Shown: in pieces, positions 40,207-49,395 of the stretch
Position numbering within the stretch: the first letter of the stretch is position 1
How the letters are laid out: every line of letters begins with the position of its first letter
Origin: JBNKVT01 sp050299335
Lineage (GTDB): Bacteria > Pseudomonadota > Alphaproteobacteria > Rhodobacterales > Rhodobacteraceae
Assembly: GCA_050299335.1 (NCBI GenBank)
Contig: JBNKVT010000050.1
Span: 1 to 51,378, forward strand
Direction: 5' to 3'
Length of the DNA stretch: 51,378 nucleotides
Made by a program: the position numbers and the translations under genes
The notes under the pieces: model-generated
The model's database searches: none
Seen by the model: the letters and a program-made list of their open reading frames with translations, nothing else
What the model was told of the DNA's origin: nothing

Positions 40207-42033
40207 ATGAACGCTCCGCACCGCAATATAGAGCCTGAACGGCGCCCGATACGTCAGCTGGACGATGCGGCGGCCAACCGGATTGCGGCTGGCGAGGTGG
40301 TCGAACGACCGGCCTCGGCGGTGAAGGAACTGGTGGAAAACGCGCTCGATGCCGGGGCATTGCGGATCGATATCGCGGTGGCTGATGGCGGCAAGACGCT
40401 GATCCGGGTGACCGATGACGGGCATGGGATACCTGGCGCGGAACTGCCTCTGGCCCTGTCCCGCCACGCCACCTCGAAGATCGACGGCTCTGACCTGCTG
40501 AACATCCATTCCTTCGGCTTCCGGGGCGAGGCCTTGCCGTCGCTCGGGGCGGTCGGGCGGCTGTCCGTGACTTCGCGCCATGGGGCGGAGGCGGCGCGGC
40601 TGGCGGTGGATGGCGGACGGACGGGACAGGTGGAACCGGCGGCGCTGGCGCAAGGCACGGTGGTCGAGTTGCGTGATCTCTTCCACGCCACCCCGGCGCG
40701 GCTGAAGTTTCTCAGGACCGACCGGGCCGAGATGCAGGCGGTCTCGGACACGGTCAGGCGGCTGGCGATGGCGGCTCCGGCTGTGGGGTTTACGCTGCGC
40801 GACGTTTCAGGCGGCGACGAGCGGCTGGTGTTCCGGGCCGATGCCGAGACCGGCGACATGTTCGAGGCGCTGAGGGCGCGGCTTCGGGTAGTGATGGGCC
40901 GCGAATTCATCGAAAATGCCCTGCCCATCGACGCCGAGCGCGAGGGGCTGCACCTGACCGGCTACGCCGCCCTGCCGACCTACTCGCGCGGCGCGGCGGT
41001 GTCGCAATTCCTGTTTGTCAATCATCGGCCGGTGCGGGACAAGCTGTTGATCGGGGCCCTGCGCGGGGCCTATTCGGACTTCCTGTCACGGGACCGGCAC
41101 CCGGCGGTGGCGCTGTTTCTGGACTGCGATCCGGAGTTGGTCGATGTCAATGTGCATCCCGCGAAGGCCGAGGTGCGGTTCCGCGATCCGGGGCTGGCGC
41201 GGGGGCTGGTGGTCTCGGCCTTGAAACATGCGCTGGCCGAGGCCGGGCACCGGGCCTCGACGACGGTGTCGACGGAGACGCTGGGCGCGTTCCGGCCCGG
41301 ACCCACCGCGCCGGTCTACCAGATGGACCGGCCGTCGCGGGGGGCTTTGCAGGCCGGGTATCAGGCGCAGTCTCCGGGCTTTGCCGAGACCGCGACCGCG
41401 TTCGCGGCGCGGGTGGAGCCGGAGGATGCGGGCGACCCGGATGATGCGGAACGGCTGCCGCTGGGCGCGGCGCGGGCGCAGGTGCATAAGAATTACATCA
41501 TCGCCCAGACCGGCGACGGGATTGCCATTATCGACCAGCATGCGGCCCATGAACGGCTGGTCTATGAGCGGCTGAAGGCACGGATGGCGGAGAACGGTAT
41601 CGCGCGGCAGGCGCTGCTGATCCCTGATATTGTTGAGATGCCTGCCGACGATGCCGCGCGGCTGCTCGACGCTGCCGGGCTGCTGGAACAGGCGGGGCTG
41701 GTCATCGAGCCCTTCGGCAACGGCGCGATCTGCGTGCGCGAGACGCCTGCGATCCTCGGCGAGGTCGATGCGAAGGCGCTGCTGCGCGATATCGCCGACG
41801 AGATCGCCGAAAGCGGGAACACGCAGATCGTCCCGGACCGGATCGAAGCGATCCTGTCGCGCATGGCCTGCCACGGCTCGGTCCGCTCGGGGCGGCGGAT
41901 GAGTGCTCCGGAGATGAACGCGCTCTTGCGCGAGATGGAGGCGACGCCGCATTCGGGCCAGTGCAATCACGGGCGGCCGACTTATGTAACGCTGAGGCTG
42001 GCCGATATCGAGCGCCTGTTTGGCCGCACATGA
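40207..42033 (+). CDS. mutL: DNA mismatch repair protein MutL
   Basis: A 608-aa GHKL ATPase of mismatch repair. ATPase motifs are KELVENALDAGA, DDGHGIPG and SFGFRGEALPS. The C-terminal endonuclease motif DQHA-x2-E-x4-E is present (IIDQHAAHERLVYERLK), as are ACHGSVRSGRRM and QCNHGRPT, so this is a nicking-type MutL like those of most bacteria without MutH. ATG 40207 gives the usual start (RQLDDAAANRIAAGEVVERP soon follows). The stop overlaps rmuC as ATGA. Confidence 0.97.
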   Translation: MNAPHRNIEPERRPIRQLDDAAANRIAAGEVVERPASAVKELVENALDAGALRIDIAVADGGKTLIRVTDDGHGIPGAELPLALSRHATSKIDGSDLLNIHSFGFRGEALPSLGAVGRLSVTSRHGAEAARLAVDGGRTGQVEPAALAQGTVVELRDLFHATPARLKFLRTDRAEMQAVSDTVRRLAMAAPAVGFTLRDVSGGDERLVFRADAETGDMFEALRARLRVVMGREFIENALPIDAEREGLHLTGYAALPTYSRGAAVSQFLFVNHRPVRDKLLIGALRGAYSDFLSRDRHPAVALFLDCDPELVDVNVHPAKAEVRFRDPGLARGLVVSALKHALAEAGHRASTTVSTETLGAFRPGPTAPVYQMDRPSRGALQAGYQAQSPGFAETATAFAARVEPEDAGDPDDAERLPLGAARAQVHKNYIIAQTGDGIAIIDQHAAHERLVYERLKARMAENGIARQALLIPDIVEMPADDAARLLDAAGLLEQAGLVIEPFGNGAICVRETPAILGEVDAKALLRDIADEIAESGNTQIVPDRIEAILSRMACHGSVRSGRRMSAPEMNALLREMEATPHSGQCNHGRPTYVTLRLADIERLFGRT

Positions 42034-43214
42034 GCCTGGATCAGCTGATTTCGGAGGTGACAGGCAGCCCCTATGCGCTGGCCTACGGGATCGGGGCTGT
42101 GTTGCTGACCTGCCTGTTTTTGCTGGTTTTTCTGGTGCTGCGGGCCACCACTCGCTCGGCCCGGTCCACCGAACCCCTGTCGCGGCATATCGCCAATCTG
42201 GCGGACACTGTGCGGGCGTTGGGCGACAACCAGCACCAGTTGCAGGGCGGCCTGAAAAGCGTTTCGGAGGCGCAGATCGCGGCGCAGTCGGCGCTGATGG
42301 CGACGATGGAGGCGCGGCTGGCCGCGGTCCAGAAGGGGATGGTCGAAAGCCTGCATGGCAGCACGGTGCGGACGACCCGGTCGCTGACGGAACTGCAGGA
42401 ACGGCTGGCGACCATCGACAAGGCGCAGAGCAATATCGAGAAACTGTCTGGCGACGTTCTGTCGCTGCAGGACATCCTGTCAAACAAGCAGACGCGCGGC
42501 GCCTTCGGGGAAATCCAGCTGACCGATATCGTCGGCAAGGCGCTGCCGCCCAACGCCTATTCGCTGCAGGCGACGCTGTCGAACGGCAGGCGGGCGGATT
42601 GCCTCATTCACCTGCCGAACCCTCCGGGGCCGATCGTGGTCGACTCGAAGTTCCCGCTGGTGGCCTATGAGGCGCTGGTCCGATCCGGGAGCGAGGGCGA
42701 ACTGAAAGACGCCGCGCGGCAGATGCGAGCGGCGGTGCGGGCCCATATCCGGGCTATTGCCGAGAAATACATCATCGAGGGCGAAACCGCGGACGGGGCG
42801 CTGATGTTCCTGCCGTCCGAGGCCGTCTATGCTGAGCTGCATGCCAGTTTCCCCGACCTGGTGCGCGAGGGGTTCGCCGCCCGGGTCTGGATCGTGTCGC
42901 CGACCACCTGCATGGCGACGCTGAACACCATGCGGGCGATCCTGAAAGACGCGCAGATGCGCGAGCAGGCGGGAGCGATCCGTCGCGAATTGTCGCTGCT
43001 GACCAAGGATATCGACCGGCTGGAGACGCGGGTCGGCAATCTCGACCGGCATTTCGAACAGGCGGCGAAGGACCTGAGGGATATCAAGATATCCTCGGAC
43101 AAGGTCGGGCGGCGGGCCGGGCGGCTGGAGAATTTCGAGTTCGATGGCGAGGGCGAGGCGGTCGAGGCGGTCGAGGCGGCCCCTGGGCCGGGCGTGCTGG
43201 AGTTCAAGCCCTGA
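42030..43214 (+). CDS. rmuC: RmuC-family DNA recombination protein
   Basis: A 394-aa protein with an N-terminal membrane helix (IGAVLLTCLFLLVFLVLRA), a coiled-coil of about 100 residues, then the RmuC nuclease-like domain from about 165 (TRGAFGEIQLTDIVGKALPPNAY ... PPGPIVVDSKFPLVAYE, with D-S-K). RmuC limits inversions at short inverted repeats in E. coli. An Ala/Glu-rich tail ends it. The ATG overlaps the mutL stop, so both genome-maintenance genes are coupled. Confidence 0.92.
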   Translation: MSLDQLISEVTGSPYALAYGIGAVLLTCLFLLVFLVLRATTRSARSTEPLSRHIANLADTVRALGDNQHQLQGGLKSVSEAQIAAQSALMATMEARLAAVQKGMVESLHGSTVRTTRSLTELQERLATIDKAQSNIEKLSGDVLSLQDILSNKQTRGAFGEIQLTDIVGKALPPNAYSLQATLSNGRRADCLIHLPNPPGPIVVDSKFPLVAYEALVRSGSEGELKDAARQMRAAVRAHIRAIAEKYIIEGETADGALMFLPSEAVYAELHASFPDLVREGFAARVWIVSPTTCMATLNTMRAILKDAQMREQAGAIRRELSLLTKDIDRLETRVGNLDRHFEQAAKDLRDIKISSDKVGRRAGRLENFEFDGEGEAVEAVEAAPGPGVLEFKP

Positions 43215-43304
43215 GGCGCAGGGCGCGCGGCCGGTTCCTGAATCCGGCATGGTGCCCTTCCGCCAGCTTACCGGAGCTTCCGCCACCGGAACAGGCCGAG
43301 CGTG

Positions 43305-44357
43305 TCAGAACCCTTCCAACTGGTCGCGCCGCCGCTCGCTCAGTACCTGCGCGCGTTCCAGCTGCCTGCGAATGCCGCGGGTTTCGCGCCCGGGCGGCAG
43401 GCCCGAGAGGATCTGCGCGCGTTCCTGCAGGGCCCGGGCGGCGATCCCGTGCAGGGTGACGTCGCCCAGCACCTCGCGGAGGATTTCGAGGCATCGCGCA
43501 TGGGTCCTGGGGTATTTCAGGAACCGCACCCAATGCCAGTGCGCGATCCTGACCGTGTCCTCAAGGTCGCGCCCAGCCTCGCCGCCATTGAGCGAGAAGT
43601 TCCAGTCCGGTGCCAGTTCCCGCACCGGCATCCCCATCCGCGCCAACGCCACCGGCAGCGCGATCTGATCCAGCCAGGGCCGCTTGTCGAACCCCTTCGC
43701 CTCGTGATCGATCTTCGCCGCCGTCTCCGCCCAGACCCCGGCAAACCCGGCTGCCGCATCGAAGCCGATCACCCCGGCATTGTAATAGGGAAACATCCCG
43801 ATCCCGGAGCGTTGCGCCACCCGGTCGCGCGGCGGAAGGTCCAGGCCAAAAAGCCCGTATATCGGCCCCCAGACCTTGGACCTGCTCGAAAAGGAATTGT
43901 ATTCCGCCGGACAGACCGCCACCGGCGTATCGCCGAACAGCGCATCGGCGTCCAGCGGGGCATTCAGAAATACATCCGTATCCAGAAACAGCACCCGCCC
44001 GCGCGCCTGTTCCTCTGCCATCAGGCAGGCGACGATCTTGTTGCCATGCGGGTAGCGCGTGGCGAATAGCCGCCTGCCCCTGTCCGGCGGGAACAGCCGC
44101 GTCTCGACGCCGGTCTCTTTGAGGAGAGCCTTGACCGACGGTGTCAGGAAGGGCCATTTCCGGTCCGGCACATAAGCAGTCAGTGCTGCATCCTTAGGCG
44201 CGTGGATCTTGAGCGAGCACAGAAGCGGGATCGACCATTCGTCGATCCCCGGCAGGTCCAGGACGAAGATGATGGAAAGCGGATCGGGCTTTCCCCCCGG
44301 ATGCTGACGATTGCCTCGCATGGGAAAGATGTCGCCCATCTGGCCCGGTTTTGCCAT
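43305..44357 (-). CDS. DxD-type glycosyltransferase (GT8-like)
   Basis: A protein of up to 350 aa with a GT-A fold start (LSIIFVLDLPGIDEWSIPLLCSLK), a clear DxD in ARGRVLFLDTDVFLNAPLDADALFG, and later FPYYNAGVIGFDA and WLDQIALPVALARMG, which fit nucleotide-sugar transferases of the GT8/LPS galactosyltransferase kind. Donor and acceptor are unknown. The ATG at 44357 is the longest; two later Met (44339, 44321) are possible, and none has a strong ribosome site. It faces rmuC (convergent). Confidence 0.75.
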   Translation of the reverse strand: MAKPGQMGDIFPMRGNRQHPGGKPDPLSIIFVLDLPGIDEWSIPLLCSLKIHAPKDAALTAYVPDRKWPFLTPSVKALLKETGVETRLFPPDRGRRLFATRYPHGNKIVACLMAEEQARGRVLFLDTDVFLNAPLDADALFGDTPVAVCPAEYNSFSSRSKVWGPIYGLFGLDLPPRDRVAQRSGIGMFPYYNAGVIGFDAAAGFAGVWAETAAKIDHEAKGFDKRPWLDQIALPVALARMGMPVRELAPDWNFSLNGGEAGRDLEDTVRIAHWHWVRFLKYPRTHARCLEILREVLGDVTLHGIAARALQERAQILSGLPPGRETRGIRRQLERAQVLSERRRDQLEGF

Positions 44358-44785
44358 CAGTTCTTTGCCGTGGGCCGGTCTTTTGTCACCGCGCCGCCGC
44401 GCCGGGGACAGGGGCTACGGGGCAGGCGGGCGGAACCGAGGCGATGGACCGGCGTGCGTCTTGATCGCAGATCGGCGGATGGCGCACCTCATCTTGCACA
44501 CTCGATTTTGCCTGTCGTCGCAGGGCGCGCCCTCACGCAGCTCCGGCTACTGCAGGTCTGACCTTGACGGTCCCGATCCCAACTCCGGCGCCCCCCCCGG
44601 AATGCCCTGGGGCAGGCAATCTTAGATACAGGGATCTCGCTGCCTTGGCGCAAGTCGCTGGTCGCACCCTGCAAGTTCAGAGCCGCGCGCGAGGGAGGGA
44701 AGGGGATATTGGCGATTTCATCAAGATCCGGGATGCGTTAAGTCAACGCCTTCACGCGGTTTCTGATGCCTGGAGATCTCGCCAA
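44358..44785. other. Non-coding gap before the P-loop kinase pair
   Basis: About 430 bases, GC-rich near the glycosyltransferase and less so toward 44700. No tRNA, RNA motif or strong hairpin was seen. The open frame crossing from 44564 is only the extension of the kinase frame and lacks recognisable protein. The stretch from about 44690 (GAGGGAGGGAAGGGGATATTGGCG) resembles a ribosome site but leads to no gene. Confidence 0.4.
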
Positions 44786-45331
44786 ATGGGCAAGCCGATG
44801 CAACGGGTCATGATTATCGGCCAGCCTGGCTCGGGGAAATCCTGGCTGGCACGGGAGATGGGGAAGGTCACCGGGCTGCCGGTCTATCATATGGACCACA
44901 TTCACTGGAAACCGGGCTGGATCGAGCGCGAGCCCAAAGATAAATTGCGTCTTGTGAGCGCGGTCCATGACCTCGAGGAATGGATCCTCGAAGGCGGGCT
45001 CTCGCGCAGCTGGGACGAGCGGCTGGCACGGGCCGATACCTGTATCTGGCTGGATTTCCCGCTCTGGTTCCGCGCTGCCTGCGTGGTCCGGCGGACGCTG
45101 AAACATTACGGACGCACACGACCGGACCTGCCGGAAGGCTGTCCCGAGCAATTCAGCTGGGAATTTGCCAGATGGATCTGGACAACGCGCCGGAGCGGCC
45201 GGGTGAAACCGGCGGCGATCTTCGCCACCCCGGACCCACATTGCGACCTTGTCCGCCTGAGGACGCGTGCGGAGGTGGCCACTTTCCTGCACAGGTTGCG
45301 CGGATTGACCCCGCCGAGCGGTGCGGACTAA
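44786..45331 (+). CDS. P-loop kinase-like protein (FlaR/adenylate-kinase-related), first of a pair
   Basis: A 181-aa small P-loop NTPase: Walker A RVMIIGQPGSGKSWLAREM, then LPVYHMDHIHWKPGW, which is typical of the topology-modulation/FlaR group, and DTCIWLDFPLWFRAACVVRRTL. No real function is established for these. ATG 44786 is the best start, with GGAG upstream; a Met four codons later is also possible. The paralogue starts 29 bases after its stop. Confidence 0.82.
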   Translation: MGKPMQRVMIIGQPGSGKSWLAREMGKVTGLPVYHMDHIHWKPGWIEREPKDKLRLVSAVHDLEEWILEGGLSRSWDERLARADTCIWLDFPLWFRAACVVRRTLKHYGRTRPDLPEGCPEQFSWEFARWIWTTRRSGRVKPAAIFATPDPHCDLVRLRTRAEVATFLHRLRGLTPPSGAD

Positions 45332-45360
45332 TTGTGCCGACTGACCGGAAAGGGACCTCG

Positions 45361-45867
45361 GTGCAGCGTATCCTTATCATAGGAGGCCCGGGTGCCGGGA
45401 AGACGACACTGGCACGGGCGTTGGCCGACCGCACCGGCCTGCCCCTGACCGAGGCGGATGATTTTCTCGCACCGGTCGATGGTCGGTCGCCGCAGATCGC
45501 GGCGTCGGTCGCCAAGGTCAACCGGGCCGGGGAGGACGAACGCTGGATCATCGAGGGCGCGTGGTTCGCAAGAAGCATCACGGCGGTCGAGGCCGCCGAT
45601 ACCTGCATTTGGCTCGACCTTCCGGTGCCCATCCGGATCTGGGGCATTCTCTGCCGCGTCCTGTCCGGACGCTGCCGCAAGTTTCCCGGCCGCAACCGCG
45701 TTTTCCGGCTCTACAACCAGCGTCGCATTCTCTGGAAGGCCTGGTGGTTTCGCCGCCGCTCGCGGTCCCGGGCGGCGCGCCTGCTCGCCCGGGCACCGGA
45801 ACATGCACCGCGGTACCGGCTGCGATCGCGGCACGAGATCGCCCGGTTCGTGGCCACGCTCGGCTGA
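45361..45867 (+). CDS. P-loop kinase-like protein, second of a pair
   Basis: A 168-aa P-loop NTPase with Walker A RILIIGGPGAGKTTLARAL, a variable substrate loop (TEADDFLAPVDGRSPQIAAS) and ADTCIWLDLPVPIRIWGILCRVL, the same order as its neighbour. The start is GTG 45361, with GAAAGGGA upstream; the longer open frame is a shadow of the first kinase. A tail rich in Arg and Trp (WKAWWFRRRSRSRAARLL) is notable. The two sequences are similar in layout but only moderately in residues, so the duplication is old. Confidence 0.8.
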   Translation: MQRILIIGGPGAGKTTLARALADRTGLPLTEADDFLAPVDGRSPQIAASVAKVNRAGEDERWIIEGAWFARSITAVEAADTCIWLDLPVPIRIWGILCRVLSGRCRKFPGRNRVFRLYNQRRILWKAWWFRRRSRSRAARLLARAPEHAPRYRLRSRHEIARFVATLG

Positions 45868-45930
45868 CCCGGCGTCCGGCTTGATCGGTTCAACCACAGC
45901 GTTAATATCCCGGCCGGGGAGGATGGCGGA

Positions 45931-46341
45931 TTGCCACTCGAAATCACGTTGCTCATCGTCATCGCCGGGATCTCGGCCACGGTGGCCCTCGTGCATCTCA
46001 TGGGCTGGTCCGGCACCCGCCAATTCGGCGCGCCGGAGGATATCCGGGCGATCTGGGCGGATTTCTACCCCGACGAGACGATTGGTGATTTTCTGGTCAG
46101 CGACGACCGCTGCGCCGTGCTCCTGACGCTGGCGGGTGGTGGAATCGGACTGATCTGGGCCTTTGGTGACGAGGCGGTGGTGCGGCGCCTGCACGATCCC
46201 AGACCGGTGGAAGAGACCGAAACCGGGCTCTGCATCCGCCTCGGCGATTTCACGGCCCCGAAACTGCATATCCGCCTCGTCGATCCCGCCGACCGCAATC
46301 GCTGGGCCGCCATTCTCGCCGGTCGGAAGGAGGCCGCCTGA
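45931..46341 (+). CDS. Membrane-anchored hypothetical protein
   Basis: A 136-aa protein with one N-terminal helix (LEITLLIVIAGISATVALVHLMG) and a soluble part of about 110 residues (DFYPDETIGDFLVSDDRCAVLL, then LCIRLGDFTAPKLHIRLVDPADRNRWA). No domain is recognised. The start is TTG 45931 with GGGGAGGA at a good distance. Its stop overlaps the ATG of the fatty acid hydroxylase gene by one base (TGATG), so the two probably work together. Confidence 0.78.
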   Translation: MPLEITLLIVIAGISATVALVHLMGWSGTRQFGAPEDIRAIWADFYPDETIGDFLVSDDRCAVLLTLAGGGIGLIWAFGDEAVVRRLHDPRPVEETETGLCIRLGDFTAPKLHIRLVDPADRNRWAAILAGRKEAA

Positions 46342-47264
46342 TGGAAGACATCCATTTCCCCGACGCAATTGCGCTCGCCGTGCCGCTGTTCATCCTGTTC
46401 ATGATCGGCGAGATCATCTGGATCAAGCTGAAACGCAAGGGCGGGTCCTACGAGACCCGGGACACGTTGACCTCGCTCCTGATGGGGGCGGGGAACTTTG
46501 CCTCCGATATCCTTCTCGCCTTCATCGCCTACGGGTTCTACATGTGGCTCTGGCAGTTCAGGATCTTCGATCTCGGTACCGCCTGGGTCGTGGTGGCGAT
46601 CTGCTTCTTCCTCGACGATCTGCGCTATTACTGGGTCCACCGCTTCGGCCACACGATCCGCTGGGTCTGGGCGAGCCATGTGAACCATCATTCCTCGCAG
46701 CATTACAACCTGTCGACGGCGCTGAGGCAGTCCTGGACCGGCACTTTCACCTTCATGCTGGTGATGCGGGCGCCGCTGATCCTGATCGGCTTCCACCCGC
46801 TGATGGTGCTGTTCTGCGGGGCGCTGAACCTGATCTACCAGTTCTGGATCCATACCGAGGCCATCGTCAAACTGCCCCGCTGGTTCGAGGCGGTGATGAA
46901 CACGCCGTCGCATCACCGGGTGCATCATGGCCGCAACGCGCGCTATCTGGACGCCAATTATGCCGGGACCTTCATCATCTGGGACAGGCTCTTCGGCACC
47001 TTTGTCCCTGAGCAGGCCGACGAGAAGGTCCAATATGGGATCGTCCACAATATCGGCACCTTCAACCCGCTGCGCGTCGCCTTCCACGAATGGGTCGGCC
47101 TGTTCCGGGACGTCTTCCGCCCCGGCCTGTCCCTCAAGGAGCGGTTCCTCTACGCCTTCGCCCCACCCGGCTGGAGCCATGACGGGACGCGCCGGACCTC
47201 GAAGCTGATCAAGGCCGATTACGTGGCGCGCCACCCGGATCAGGCAGGCAAGCCGGGGCTCTGA
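46341..47264 (+). CDS. Fatty acid hydroxylase / sterol desaturase superfamily protein
   Basis: A 307-aa integral membrane di-iron enzyme. The histidine boxes HRFGH, HVNHH and HHRVHH are spaced as in the superfamily, and several hydrophobic helices are present. Members hydroxylate or desaturate fatty acyl chains, sterols, carotenoids or ether lipids; the substrate here is not determined. It is coupled to the preceding membrane-anchored protein by a one-base overlap, which suggests a shared role in membrane lipid modification. Confidence 0.92.
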   Translation: MEDIHFPDAIALAVPLFILFMIGEIIWIKLKRKGGSYETRDTLTSLLMGAGNFASDILLAFIAYGFYMWLWQFRIFDLGTAWVVVAICFFLDDLRYYWVHRFGHTIRWVWASHVNHHSSQHYNLSTALRQSWTGTFTFMLVMRAPLILIGFHPLMVLFCGALNLIYQFWIHTEAIVKLPRWFEAVMNTPSHHRVHHGRNARYLDANYAGTFIIWDRLFGTFVPEQADEKVQYGIVHNIGTFNPLRVAFHEWVGLFRDVFRPGLSLKERFLYAFAPPGWSHDGTRRTSKLIKADYVARHPDQAGKPGL

Positions 47265-47399
47265 CAATGTGGTGCGGGTCGGCGACAAGCATCGTTAACC
47301 ACGCATTCAGGCGTTTGGATATACAGCATTTTCGGCCTTGTTCCACTTTGGCAATTGCTACATCCTTGATGGAAGCAACCGAGCAGGACGTGACGCCGA

Positions 47400-48482
47400 A
47401 TGCGAAAATCCCCGACACCCTATCAGAGCCTGCCGCGCGAAAGCTTCTGGCGCGTGGCGTCTTCCGCTTGGAAAAAGGGGCGGTTTGACAATATCTACAA
47501 GCCGAAGTTTCCAATCACGCCGGAAACGGCGATCGCGTCGGCCGGAAGTTGTTTCGCCCAGCATATCGGGCGCTATCTGAAAAATCGCGGATTCAATTAT
47601 ATCGACGCAGAGCCGGCGCCCTTCTCCCTGTCCGACGACACCCTGTCCGAATTCGGCTATGGGCTCTTTTCGGCCCGCTATGGAAATATCTACACCTCGC
47701 GCCAGCTGTCAGAACTGGTCAGGGATGCGTTCCTCAACAAGGTTCATGACGAGGTCTGGGAGGAGGATGGCCGCTTCTTTGATCCTTTCCGCCCGACGAT
47801 AGAACCCAATGGATTCGCGTCACGCGAGGAAGTCATCGCGATGCGATACGATCACCTGAAGGCCATACGCCAGCTGTTGCGGAAGACAGAGGTTTTCATC
47901 TTTACCCTGGGACTGACCGAAAGCTGGTACAATACCGAGACAGGCTACACCTACCAGATTTGTCCGGGCACTACTGCGGGCCGGTTTGATCCCGACCGGC
48001 ACGCGTTCAGGAATCTGGATACCAGCAGCGTTGTGGGTGATCTTAAACGATTCATTAAACGGTGCCGGAGTCGAAATCGGGACGTCAAGATCCTGCTTAC
48101 GGTATCGCCGGTTCCCCTGGTTGCCACCGCAACGGGAGACCATGTCGTTGCGGCCACGGGCCATTCCAAGGCCGTGTTGAGGGCCGCGGCGGGTCAGTTG
48201 AGGGATGCTTACAATTTCGTCGACTATTTTCCATCCTACGAGATTATCTCATCACATCTGAGTTCGGGTGCCGGGTATGCGGAAGACCTGCGGGACGTTC
48301 GTGACGATGCGGTCGCCGAGGTGATGGACGTGTTCTTTTCCGCGCATGGGATTGACAGCTCGGAGGAACGGACGGCGAAGGAAACGGTCGCGGAAAAGAT
48401 CGATAGGGAGCAGCGCGACCTGACCGCCGAAATGAGCGCGGTTTGCGACGAACTTTCCCTGGACGATGGTACAACCGTATGA
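47400..48482 (+). CDS. GSCFA-domain protein
   Basis: A 360-aa protein with the defining motif ETAIASAGSCFAQHIGRYLKNRG near residue 50, followed by FIFTLGLTESWYN and ILLTVSPVPLVATATGDHVVAATGHSKAVLR, which is the GSCFA (SGNH-like) family. Members are found in surface-polysaccharide and secretion contexts, with no proven reaction. Base composition looks lower in GC than in flanking genes. The ATG follows AGGAC. The stop overlaps the next gene as ATGA, forming a two-gene unit with another small SGNH-like protein. Confidence 0.8.
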   Translation: MRKSPTPYQSLPRESFWRVASSAWKKGRFDNIYKPKFPITPETAIASAGSCFAQHIGRYLKNRGFNYIDAEPAPFSLSDDTLSEFGYGLFSARYGNIYTSRQLSELVRDAFLNKVHDEVWEEDGRFFDPFRPTIEPNGFASREEVIAMRYDHLKAIRQLLRKTEVFIFTLGLTESWYNTETGYTYQICPGTTAGRFDPDRHAFRNLDTSSVVGDLKRFIKRCRSRNRDVKILLTVSPVPLVATATGDHVVAATGHSKAVLRAAAGQLRDAYNFVDYFPSYEIISSHLSSGAGYAEDLRDVRDDAVAEVMDVFFSAHGIDSSEERTAKETVAEKIDREQRDLTAEMSAVCDELSLDDGTTV

Positions 48483-49225
48483 AGATCAGGATTGTCGGTG
48501 ACTCGGATATCGTTGCCTTGGGGCGCGCATACCAGAGCAATGAGAGCCTGCGCGAGAAGTTTCGCAATGAATCCGATGTGGAGTTTTCGAAGTTTTTCCC
48601 GTTCCCGAATGCCTTGAAATCCTTCTGGGAGCGGGACGGCGATGAAATCGTCGTCAGGAAATCCGAGCGCGGTGTGAGGTTGACTGACGATCAGGACCTG
48701 TCGCGGATCAGGCCGGAAGCCGACGTGGTTTATGTCGTATCAATGCCCTATCGGGCCACGGTGAACACGAATTCGGTCTGGCGGCGTTTTTCACCCTGGT
48801 CGTTTCCTGTGAAGGGTCGTCCGCTCGTCAGCGACGCGCTGATTGAGCGCGCCGTGAAGCACAATGCCTCGAATATTCTTGGTTTTATTGGTGAACTCAG
48901 ACAGATGTGCAACCAGGTGATTGTTGTCGAGTCTCCACCAATTCGTGACGATTCCGGGACCGACGAGACCCAGCGGAGCGGGTTGACCCGCAGCCTCTAT
49001 CTCAATGCGCTTGGCCGCGCGGTTCTTGATCGGGAAATCGCCGATATGGGCCTGGACGTGGTTACCTGTCCGGAGGATTCCTACCAGGGCGCACCTCGCG
49101 AAAGCTACATCCGTACCGAGTTTCACTCGGAATCAAAGTCGGACAAGTATCATGCCAATGTGCGATATGGCGAAAAACAGATGGAAAAACTCGCGGCGTA
49201 TCTGCGGTCCGCCGGGATCATATGA
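48479..49225 (+). CDS. SGNH-like protein of unknown function, partner of the GSCFA gene
   Basis: A 248-aa protein that starts MKIRIVGDSDIVALGRAY, similar to the GDS block of SGNH/GDSL hydrolases. A conserved-looking C-terminus (DVVTCPEDSYQGAPRESYIRTEFHSESKSDKYHANVRYGEKQME) has a His that could serve as a block V residue. I cannot name the family. It is coupled to the GSCFA gene by ATGA and has the same lower GC. It probably acts on the same acceptor as GSCFA. Confidence 0.65.
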   Translation: MKIRIVGDSDIVALGRAYQSNESLREKFRNESDVEFSKFFPFPNALKSFWERDGDEIVVRKSERGVRLTDDQDLSRIRPEADVVYVVSMPYRATVNTNSVWRRFSPWSFPVKGRPLVSDALIERAVKHNASNILGFIGELRQMCNQVIVVESPPIRDDSGTDETQRSGLTRSLYLNALGRAVLDREIADMGLDVVTCPEDSYQGAPRESYIRTEFHSESKSDKYHANVRYGEKQMEKLAAYLRSAGII

Positions 49226-49332
49226 AAGGTGACAGGTCCTGCGGATATTGCACTGCAACAGTTGCCAGTGCTAGCCTGATCCGGCAACAATAACTTCACG
49301 AAGATTTACCCCGGATTAACGAGTAGGCAGTA

Positions 49333-49395
49333 ATGTCCAACGAAATTCGAAAGGGAGGAATTGGCAGCAACCCCGTATCTGAAAGGGGATCGTAA
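49333..49395 (+). CDS. Possible 20-codon micro-ORF coupled to the following small gene
   Basis: ATG 49333 opens a 20-codon frame (MSNEIRKGGIGS...) ending in TAA at 49393-49395, where the last A is also the first base of the next ATG (TAATG). The coupling geometry is typical of operon junctions, and the GGGAGG inside it could seed ribosomes for the downstream gene. The ribosome site before its own ATG is weak. It could be a leader peptide or just a ribosome-loading region. Confidence 0.35.
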   Translation: MSNEIRKGGIGSNPVSERGS

